From an uncultured Ruminococcus sp. (GTDB lineage: Bacteria > Bacillota > Clostridia > Oscillospirales > CAG-272): a stretch of 56,820 nt of DNA. The notes below the pieces were generated by a model that saw only the letters and a program-made list of their open reading frames with translations, did no database searches and was not told the origin of the DNA. The translations under genes were made by a program, and so were the position numbers. Within the stretch, counting starts at the first letter, position 1; every line of letters begins with the position of its first letter. The stretch spans positions 1 through 56,820 of the forward strand of contig CACWOQ010000011.1 of NCBI GenBank assembly GCA_902762505.1, given 5' to 3'. This document shows positions 50,801 to 56,820 of the stretch, piece after piece.

Positions 50801-52792
50801 TTATTTGGAGTTTTTGAACGTGAAGCTGAGTCTGCCGAGCGGCGCGCAGTCGCCTTCGGAGTACATCTGCTCCATCGTCGTTATTTTTGTATCGCTGTCG
50901 ACCCACTTGAACGCGAAGCTGATCTTGGTATAATCGGTTACACCGAGATCCTCAAGCGCGATCCTGAGCATCATTTTATTATTCTCTACCCTGTACTGTA
51001 TATCGGCGCATTCCTCAAACGAATACTCTTTTCCGTTTGCCGTCGCACGGGCGAGTTTCGACGTTGAACCGTCGGTCACGGTGTAGTTTGCGATATAGTC
51101 GAAGCCGTAGAAGCCGGTCTGCGCATCCATATCGATATTGAGGAACAGCTGCATCCAGCTTGTATCGGGTGTATACGCGGTAATGTAGTTATCTTCGTCG
51201 TCGACCTTTTCGGGAACGTCTACGTAGAAGTACAGATATTTCGTATCGTGTGTAACCTTGGCGTAACGGAGATCGTTATTGCCGGAATCATCGGTCATAT
51301 GCTGTTTACCGAAGCCGAGGCTGCGGCGGTTGACGCAGTCGCCCGTCGGATCGGAATACTCGACGAGTATATCGTTCCACTGGTCGAAGCTGCCGTTTAT
51401 ATCGATGACCTTTCTCGTGTCCTGAATGAGCGTGGGAGCCACGCCTTTGTATCTTCTGATATTATCGATCAGCTGCATGTAGTAGTTGTCGAAATATCCG
51501 CCGCGCATCGGCTCGATATCTCTTGAGAATTCCATCGACGCGGTGTCTACGAAAACGACCTGATTTTTTCTGCCCGCCATATTCGGATCCTGTCTCTGCG
51601 CGACCCATTCGTTCCAGCCGGTCACGAGAACGTACGGAACGTCAGCCTTGATGGCTCTGTCCCACTGATCCTGGAAGTTGTAGCCGTAAAGCGTTGCGTC
51701 TTCGCCTTTCTCGTATTTGTTCTTATGCCAGCTTCTGCCGCGGTTCGTTCTGTCGCCGTAAAACGCGGAATCCGAGAAGCATACCGTACCTGCGTGCTGC
51801 GCCACGGATACGCTGATGGCTTCCTTCTCGCCTGCTTTGTTCTTAAATATGCGGGCGGGATAGCTGAAATCCATCCACGGCCAGCCGTTTCTCTTCTGGT
51901 CTTCCGTCGGCCACTGGGGCTCGCGGTACGTAAAGAAATCGTACGTTTCCGCGGGAAGCGCGGATTTGCATTCTTTGTTGAATGCGATTATGAGAGGCTT
52001 TCCGTCAAGATACATCCACGAATCCGGGCAGCTGCCTTTTTTATAAATACCGTTATAGATCTGAGATACGGTCGACGCGCAGGAGGAATTCGTGTAGAAA
52101 ACGACCTTCGGAGGGTTGAAGCCCTCGTCATGCAGATGCTGTATCTCCTTCATAACATTAAACGCGTTCGAAATATACGGGAATCCGTTTGTGACGTCAA
52201 AATAAAGGAAATCCACCTCGGCGAGCGTAAGCTCCTCCATGTGTTTTCTCACGACCCATTTGTCGGACGAATAGTAGTATCCGTAAAGGGGTTCGCCCCA
52301 GAAGTGCATTGCGCCGACGGGGCCCCATCCGCTGTAATTGCCTTTGAGCGCGGCTTCTCCGCCCTCTTCGACGATCTTAGTCATGTCGAGAGCACCGTTG
52401 TCGCCGTGCTCACCGCTCCAGAGGAAATAGAACAGGCCGACGTTTCTCGAGCCGTCGGACGCATACGGATCGCCTTCAAGTCTGACCTGTCGTCCGAGGT
52501 CGTCAACGGCGTACGTTATGCCGTTCTTCATGTTCTTCGTATTGGGATACGCGACTCCGTCGACGATTATCTTATCGCCGTCTACTGTGTAGGCGGGAGT
52601 GCCGGCAAAATTGTCAAGCTCGGACGGATAAACAGGCGTCTCCGGCTCCTTTTCGGTATCGGACTCGGAACCGCTGTCAGTCTGTTCACTCTGAGCTTCG
52701 GTACCGGTCACCTCGGGCTTATCGCCCGAGCAGGCGGCGAAAACCGATAAGACGAACAGCATTGACAAAATTATTGCAATTATTCTCTTCAT
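50801..52792 (-). CDS. GH71/GH99-like lipoprotein with C-terminal carbohydrate-binding module
   Basis: 663 residues. Lipoprotein signal FAAC (cysteine 21), then a serine/threonine/glutamate-rich linker to about residue 55. The central region (about 110-460) resembles the TIM-barrel proteins grouped with GH71/GH99: VGLFYFLWSGEHG, EVDFLYFDVTNG, PKVVFYTNS and VTGWNEWVAQRQDP. The C-terminal ~170 residues (IDINGSFDQWNDI to the end) look like a CBM9/DOMON-type beta-sandwich. Secreted and surface-tethered; polysaccharide substrate unknown. GAGG precedes the ATG. Followed upstream on the same strand by a stand-alone sugar-type ATPase. Confidence 0.72.
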   Translation of the reverse strand: MKRIIAIILSMLFVLSVFAACSGDKPEVTGTEAQSEQTDSGSESDTEKEPETPVYPSELDNFAGTPAYTVDGDKIIVDGVAYPNTKNMKNGITYAVDDLGRQVRLEGDPYASDGSRNVGLFYFLWSGEHGDNGALDMTKIVEEGGEAALKGNYSGWGPVGAMHFWGEPLYGYYYSSDKWVVRKHMEELTLAEVDFLYFDVTNGFPYISNAFNVMKEIQHLHDEGFNPPKVVFYTNSSCASTVSQIYNGIYKKGSCPDSWMYLDGKPLIIAFNKECKSALPAETYDFFTYREPQWPTEDQKRNGWPWMDFSYPARIFKNKAGEKEAISVSVAQHAGTVCFSDSAFYGDRTNRGRSWHKNKYEKGEDATLYGYNFQDQWDRAIKADVPYVLVTGWNEWVAQRQDPNMAGRKNQVVFVDTASMEFSRDIEPMRGGYFDNYYMQLIDNIRRYKGVAPTLIQDTRKVIDINGSFDQWNDILVEYSDPTGDCVNRRSLGFGKQHMTDDSGNNDLRYAKVTHDTKYLYFYVDVPEKVDDEDNYITAYTPDTSWMQLFLNIDMDAQTGFYGFDYIANYTVTDGSTSKLARATANGKEYSFEECADIQYRVENNKMMLRIALEDLGVTDYTKISFAFKWVDSDTKITTMEQMYSEGDCAPLGRLSFTFKNSK

Positions 52793-52821
52793 TGATATAC
52801 CTCAAAAATCCGTATCATTTA

Positions 52822-52846
52822 AACAGCGGAGCATCGCTCCGCTGTT
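52822..52846. terminator. Hairpin between the ATPase and the lipoprotein gene
   Basis: Perfect 11-bp stem AACAGCGGAGC/GCTCCGCTGTT with a 3-nt loop, starting about 17 bases after the minus-strand ATPase stop. The T-run is weak on the minus strand (TTTAAAT) and better on the plus strand, so it may be only partly terminating. Confidence 0.75.
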
Positions 52847-52862
52847 TTTGGTGTAATTTTTA

Positions 52863-53984
52863 TCAGTGGCAGATGCACTCTTCGGTGTCCTTGTCGAACA
52901 GGTGCATTCTCGAAATATCAAGCGCGACTTTAACGGTGTCACCGGCTCTTGCGGTGGAGCGGGAGGAAACACGCGCGGTAAGCTTGACGTCTTCTGCGCC
53001 GACGGCGGCAAGATACAGGTAGATCTCGGCGCCCATAAGCTCGGTAACTTCAACGTAAGCGTCTATGCAGGTATCCGGGAACTGGGAGATGTACATCGGC
53101 TCGTCGTGTATGCATTCGGGACGGATGCCGGCGATGACTTCCTTGCCGATATATTCACGCAGCGCGGGATTGGTGGACTTTTCCTTCGGGAGCTTGAGCT
53201 CGTTCTCGCCGAATACGACGTACAGATCCTCGCCCTTTTCCTTGATGGAGGAATCGATGAAGTTCATCTGAGGCGTTCCGATGAAGCCCGCGACGAATAT
53301 CTTGTTCGGCTGGTCGTACAGGTTCTGAGGAGTATCGACCTGCTGGATCTTACCGTCTTTCATAACGACTATACGCGAAGCCATCGTCATAGCCTCGACC
53401 TGGTCATGGGTAACGTATACGAACGTGGTACCGAGTCTCTTATGGAGAAGCGTAAGCTCGGTTCTCATCGTTGCACGGAGCTTAGCGTCGAGGTTCGACA
53501 GAGGCTCATCAAGAAGGAAGACCTTCGGGTTACGGACTATCGCACGGCCCAGCGCGACACGCTGTTTCTGACCGCCGGACAGAGCCTTCGGACGTCTTTC
53601 AAGCAGGTGGTTTATATCGAGTATGCGGGCGGCCTCTTCAACTCTGCGCTTTATCTCTTCCTTCGGAGTCTTGCGGAGCTTCAGACCGAACGCCATGTTC
53701 TCAAAAACAGTCATGTGAGGATACAGAGCGTAGTTCTGGAACACCATCGCTATGTCTCTGTCCTTGGGGGCGACGTCGTTAACGAGCTTGTCGCCGATGA
53801 AGAGCTCGCCCTCGGTGATCTCTTCAAGACCCGCGATCATACGGAGCGTAGTGGATTTACCGCAGCCGGAAGGACCGACGAAAACGATGAATTCCTTATC
53901 CTTGATCTCGAGGCAGAAATCCGAAACGGCTACGACGCCGCCCGGGTATTTCTTGTAAATGTGCTTTAAAGATAAGCTTGCCAT
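52863..53984 (-). CDS. Sugar ABC transporter ATP-binding protein (UgpC/MsmX family)
   Basis: 373 residues. Walker [10 protein letters not shown] at 37-45, Q-loop [15 protein letters not shown], signature LSGGQKQR, Walker [17 protein letters not shown], followed by a C-terminal TOBE/OB regulatory domain (ending [17 protein letters not shown]). The frame opens eight codons earlier, but AGGAGG lies five bases before the ATG at 53982-53984. No permease or binding protein lies nearby, the pattern of MsmX-type ATPases that power several sugar importers. Confidence 0.93.
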   Translation of the reverse strand: MASLSLKHIYKKYPGGVVAVSDFCLEIKDKEFIVFVGPSGCGKSTTLRMIAGLEEITEGELFIGDKLVNDVAPKDRDIAMVFQNYALYPHMTVFENMAFGLKLRKTPKEEIKRRVEEAARILDINHLLERRPKALSGGQKQRVALGRAIVRNPKVFLLDEPLSNLDAKLRATMRTELTLLHKRLGTTFVYVTHDQVEAMTMASRIVVMKDGKIQQVDTPQNLYDQPNKIFVAGFIGTPQMNFIDSSIKEKGEDLYVVFGENELKLPKEKSTNPALREYIGKEVIAGIRPECIHDEPMYISQFPDTCIDAYVEVTELMGAEIYLYLAAVGAEDVKLTARVSSRSTARAGDTVKVALDISRMHLFDKDTEECICH

Positions 53985-54016
53985 AATTTCCTCCTGAGTA
54001 TTTATCAACGCCTTAC

Positions 54017-54045
54017 ATTATAGCAGATAAATTTGAATTTTTAAA
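54017..54045 (-). promoter_or_regulatory. Promoter of the UgpC/MsmX-type gene
   Basis: Minus-strand -35 TTTAAA (54040-54045), 17-bp spacer, perfect -10 TATAAT (54017-54022), 33 bp before the start codon. Confidence 0.72.
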
Positions 54046-54157
54046 GATGTTTGATATCCAAATTTTCAGCATTATTATTGTGCAATATGCACAATTCGGC
54101 TTATTATCCGCTCTGTTTTGGGCAATTTGTTCTATCAGTATATTTTAATATATTAAA

Positions 54158-56311
54158 TCAGAGCTTCATCGAAAGACCGATGCGCTTCTTTGCGGTATCT
54201 ACGGATATGACCTTTACCTTTACGACGTCGCCGACGGAAACTACCTCCGACGGGTGTTTGATATATTTGTTCGACATCTGTGAAATATGGACGAGACCGT
54301 CCTGATGAACGCCGATATCGACGAACGCGCCGAAGTCGATGACGTTTCTGACGACGCCTGTCAGCTCCATACCCTCTTTGAGATCGTTCATATCCATTAT
54401 ATCGTCGCGCAGAACGGGCGGCGTAAAATCGTCGCGCAGGTCGCGTCCGGGTTTTACGAGCTCTTTCACAATGTCTGCGAGCGTCGGCGCGCCGATTCCG
54501 AGCTGTTCGGCGAGCTTCTTGCCTCCCTCTTCTTTTACGAGCTCCGGAAGATCCGCGGCGTGTCCCTTCGACACGTCCTCGGCTGATATGCCGAAATGCT
54601 CGAGCAGGGCGTTTGCGGCGTCGTACGATTCGGGGTGGACGCCCGTATTGTCAAGGACGTTGTCGCCGTTGGGGACCCTCAAAAATCCCGCGCACTGTTC
54701 GAACGCCTTGGCGCCGATCCTCGGCACCTTCAAAAGCTCCTTGCGCGATTTGAATTCGCCGTTTTCCTCACGGTATTTCACTATATTCTTCGCCGACGCG
54801 GCGTTTATTCCGGATATATACGACAAGAGCGAATGAGACGCGGTGTTGACGTCTACGCCGACCGAGTTCACGCAGTCCTCGACGACGCCGGTAAGCGCCT
54901 CGTCAAGTCTCGCCGGCTTCATATCATGCTGATACTGACCAACGCCGATCGACTTGGGGTCGATCTTTACAAGCTCCGCGAGCGGATCCTGCAGGCGGCG
55001 CGCAATGGAGACGGCGGATCTCTGCGTCACGTCGAAATCCGGGAATTCGTCCGCGGCGAGCTTGGACGCGGAATACACGGACGCTCCGGCTTCGCTGACC
55101 ATAATGTATTTGCAGCCGTTTTCAAGCTCACGCAGGACGTCGGCGATGAAGATCTCGCTTTCCTTAGACGCGGTGCCGTTGCCTATCGCCACGACGTTCA
55201 CGCCCCATTTCTTTATCAGCCGTTTGACCGTGACCTTCGCTTCCTCGATCCTGTACTCCTGCTTCATCGTCGGATAAATAACGGCGGTATCGAGTACCTT
55301 TCCGGTCTTATCGACGACGGCGAGCTTGCAACCGGTTCTGTAACCGGGGTCGAGTCCGAGAACGGTCTTGCCCTTGAGCGGCGGCGTGAGGAGCAGATGG
55401 CGCAGATTGTCGGAGAACAGCACTATCGCCCCCTCGCTCGCGCGGTCGAACATATCTGATCTTATTTCACGCTCGATCGACGGCGCGATAAGCCTGTCGT
55501 ACGCGTCAAGCACGGCGCTCTCGACGTACTTTCTCGCCGGGCTGTTGTATTCGGTGATGAATTTGTCGAACATATAGTTCAGGATCATGTCCTTCGGCGC
55601 CTCTACCGAAACCTTGAGGAATTCCTCTTTTTCACCGCGGTTTATCGCAAGGATCCTGTGATCGGGGATCTTGTTCAGCTTTTCCTCATAATCGTAGTAC
55701 TGCGCGTAGACGGAATCCTCTTCCTTGTCCTGCTTTGATTTGAGCGTTCCGTAATCGTACGTCGTACGGCGAATCTCTTTTCTGACCTCCGCGCTGTCGG
55801 ACACGTCCTCTGCGATTATGTCGCAGGCGCCGGCGAGCGCCTCCTCCGGGGACACGACTCCCTTTTCTTCGTCGATATAGTCGGCAGCGAGCTCTTCGAG
55901 GCTTTTTTCGTACGAAGTTCTCTGTTCCATGATAAGGGCGGCGAGCGGTTCAAGTCCCTTTTCACGCGCGACTGACGCTCTCGTCTTCTTTTTCTGCTTG
56001 TACGGACGGTATATATCCTCCACCTCGGTCAGCGTCTGCGCGGCGGAAAGTGCTTCGACGATCTCGTCTGTCAGTTTTCCCTGCCCTTCTATCGCCGCTC
56101 TGACCTCTTCCTTGCGCGCTTCTAGATTGCGAAGGTAATTCAGCCTGTCAAAAAGGCTGCGGAGCACCGTATCGTCAAGACTTCCGGTGACTTCCTTTCT
56201 GTACCTTGCGATGAACGGGATCGTATTCCCGTCGTCGATGAGCGCTACGGTGTTTTTTACCTGTTCTTCTTTGAGTCCCAGCTCTTCAGCCAGTTTTTTA
56301 ATGATATCCAT
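54158..56311 (-). CDS. tex: Tex family S1 RNA-binding protein
   Basis: 717 residues, the standard Tex layout: N-terminal helical region (KKLAEELGLKEEQVKNTVALI), YqgF-like fold with VLGLDPGYRTGCKLAVVD, helix-hairpin-helix segments (INAASAKNIVKYREENGEF, LLKVPRIGAKAFEQCAGFL) and a C-terminal S1 domain (about 645-715, GVVRNVIDFGAFVDIGVH). Acts in transcription and RNA metabolism in the cytoplasm; the exact role is unsettled. AAGGA precedes the ATG and a consensus promoter lies 27 bp upstream. Confidence 0.95.
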   Translation of the reverse strand: MDIIKKLAEELGLKEEQVKNTVALIDDGNTIPFIARYRKEVTGSLDDTVLRSLFDRLNYLRNLEARKEEVRAAIEGQGKLTDEIVEALSAAQTLTEVEDIYRPYKQKKKTRASVAREKGLEPLAALIMEQRTSYEKSLEELAADYIDEEKGVVSPEEALAGACDIIAEDVSDSAEVRKEIRRTTYDYGTLKSKQDKEEDSVYAQYYDYEEKLNKIPDHRILAINRGEKEEFLKVSVEAPKDMILNYMFDKFITEYNSPARKYVESAVLDAYDRLIAPSIEREIRSDMFDRASEGAIVLFSDNLRHLLLTPPLKGKTVLGLDPGYRTGCKLAVVDKTGKVLDTAVIYPTMKQEYRIEEAKVTVKRLIKKWGVNVVAIGNGTASKESEIFIADVLRELENGCKYIMVSEAGASVYSASKLAADEFPDFDVTQRSAVSIARRLQDPLAELVKIDPKSIGVGQYQHDMKPARLDEALTGVVEDCVNSVGVDVNTASHSLLSYISGINAASAKNIVKYREENGEFKSRKELLKVPRIGAKAFEQCAGFLRVPNGDNVLDNTGVHPESYDAANALLEHFGISAEDVSKGHAADLPELVKEEGGKKLAEQLGIGAPTLADIVKELVKPGRDLRDDFTPPVLRDDIMDMNDLKEGMELTGVVRNVIDFGAFVDIGVHQDGLVHISQMSNKYIKHPSEVVSVGDVVKVKVISVDTAKKRIGLSMKL

Positions 56312-56337
56312 ATTCAGTCCTTCGGGTGTTTTTATAT

Positions 56338-56366
56338 ATTATATAATATTATTTCCAATATGTCAA
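56338..56366 (-). promoter_or_regulatory. Consensus promoter of tex
   Basis: Minus-strand TTGACA (56361-56366), 17-bp spacer, TATAAT (56338-56343). Confidence 0.9.
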
Positions 56367-56383
56367 GAGAAAAGAGACGACTT

Positions 56384-56820
56384 TTACGCCGTCCCGTTTG
56401 TTTTTTTGCCGTTCTTTTCGCTCTGCCGCACACAGGTGAACGTTTTTATCTCATCCTGCGTCAAACAGCGCCATTCGCCGGCGCCAAGCGAAGGATCGAG
56501 GCTTATCGCGCCGAAATCCGTCCGCTTCAGATAAGTGACTTTATTCCCCGCCGACGCAAACATCCGTCTGATCTGGTGATACTTTCCCTCACGCAGGTGT
56601 ATCACGCCTTCCGTTTCGCTCTTCATTTCGATCCGGCACGGCATCGTAACGTATCCGTCGGCAAGCTTCGCTCCCTCTTCGAGGCGCGAAACGTCGTCCT
56701 TTGATATCGGATCAGCAAGCGTGAATTCGTATATCTTTTCAACGTGGTGCTTAGGCGAAAGCGCCGTATGAGCCGAGGCACCGTCGTTTGTGATGAGTAT
56801 CAGACCTGCCGTGGCTTTGT
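56384..56820 (-). CDS. rsuA: RsuA-type 16S rRNA pseudouridine synthase, 5' end outside window
   Basis: The last ~145 residues of an RsuA/RluB-family enzyme that isomerises a uridine in rRNA. The frame is open to the window edge. The first visible residues are KATAGLILITNDGA, the segment right after the catalytic GRLD motif, which must lie just outside. Then LSPKHHVEKIYEFTL, the conserved GKYHQIRRMFASAGNKV and the end DEIKTF follow. RsuA is the closest fit; RluE/RluF-like members are possible. Confidence 0.88.
   Translation of the reverse strand, partial: KATAGLILITNDGASAHTALSPKHHVEKIYEFTLADPISKDDVSRLEEGAKLADGYVTMPCRIEMKSETEGVIHLREGKYHQIRRMFASAGNKVTYLKRTDFGAISLDPSLGAGEWRCLTQDEIKTFTCVRQSEKNGKKTNGTA

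Noticed and set aside
51725..52750. 341-codon plus-strand frame opposite the GH99-like gene
   Set aside because: Antisense to a clear lipoprotein gene with signal peptide and good ribosome site; composition is arginine/valine-rich, as in mirror frames.

Overview
The window is a continuous stretch of a low-GC-type Gram-positive chromosome. It most likely comes from an uncultured anaerobic, spore-forming member of the Clostridia (Firmicutes). Supporting evidence: stage IV sporulation protein A, a YlmC/YmxH-family sporulation protein, whiA, a DinR/LexA-type SOS operator, strong GGAGG ribosome binding sites, sigma-A promoters with 16-17 bp spacers, many lipoproteins with short lipoboxes, and no outer-membrane genes. 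Nothing in the first 50 kb looks foreign. Codon use and spacing are uniform, and no transposase, integrase or prophage gene was seen.

Layout. 1-4.8 kb (minus strand): cdsA (cut by the window edge), uppS, frr, pyrH, then tsf and rpsB with their own promoter and terminator. 4.8-15.1 kb (minus): a YlmC/YmxH protein, tyrS, then the long chain nusB, tsaD-like, xseA, xseB, ispA, a ~600-nt structured non-coding RNA, a membrane protein, tlyA, nadK, argR, recN. The gene order and the RNA's size and position identify the RNA as OLE (ornate, large, extremophilic) and the membrane protein as OapA. 15.1-26.8 kb (minus): a lipoprotein, a class A penicillin-binding protein that seems to start at an AUA codon, dnaE, whiA, murB, spoIVA and a nuclease-like protein. 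26.9-30.3 kb (plus): an HPr-like protein without its catalytic histidine, a D,D-carboxypeptidase, pgi and a small P-loop protein. 30.3-32.3 kb (minus): a small-gene operon (DUF4177-like, GNAT, PH domain, PNPOx-like, unknown). 32.4-34 kb (plus): an SOS-controlled dinB with two LexA boxes and a coupled small gene.

34-41.8 kb (minus): an mscS channel gene, then a canonical OmpR-type two-component pair, then a second, degenerate pair whose kinase lacks the phospho-accepting histidine, then a VTC-type polyphosphate polymerase, a DUF4956 membrane protein and a beta-helix lipoprotein. Both response-regulator promoters carry the same direct repeat at the same distance from the -10 box, so this looks like one regulon.

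42-56.8 kb: a tRNA-Val(CAC) followed by a palindromic element ending in a second copy of the tRNA 3' end; a lipase-like lipoprotein; cysK; a LUD protein; a GH20 hexosaminidase fused to a GNAT acetyltransferase; then on the plus strand AbrB-zinc-ribbon, thymidine kinase and a polar amino acid ABC transporter (binding protein, permease, ATPase). Behind the transporter lies a tandem array of six small hairpins whose stems differ in sequence but remain perfectly paired. The window closes with a GH99-like lipoprotein, an orphan sugar-type ABC ATPase, tex and the end of an rsuA-type pseudouridine synthase gene.

The strongest candidates for something undescribed are the hairpin array (50517-50702), the tRNA-derived palindrome (42101-42208) and the two-tier regulatory system over the VTC/DUF4956 genes. 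The OLE RNA is a known but poorly understood class and is the most striking known element here.
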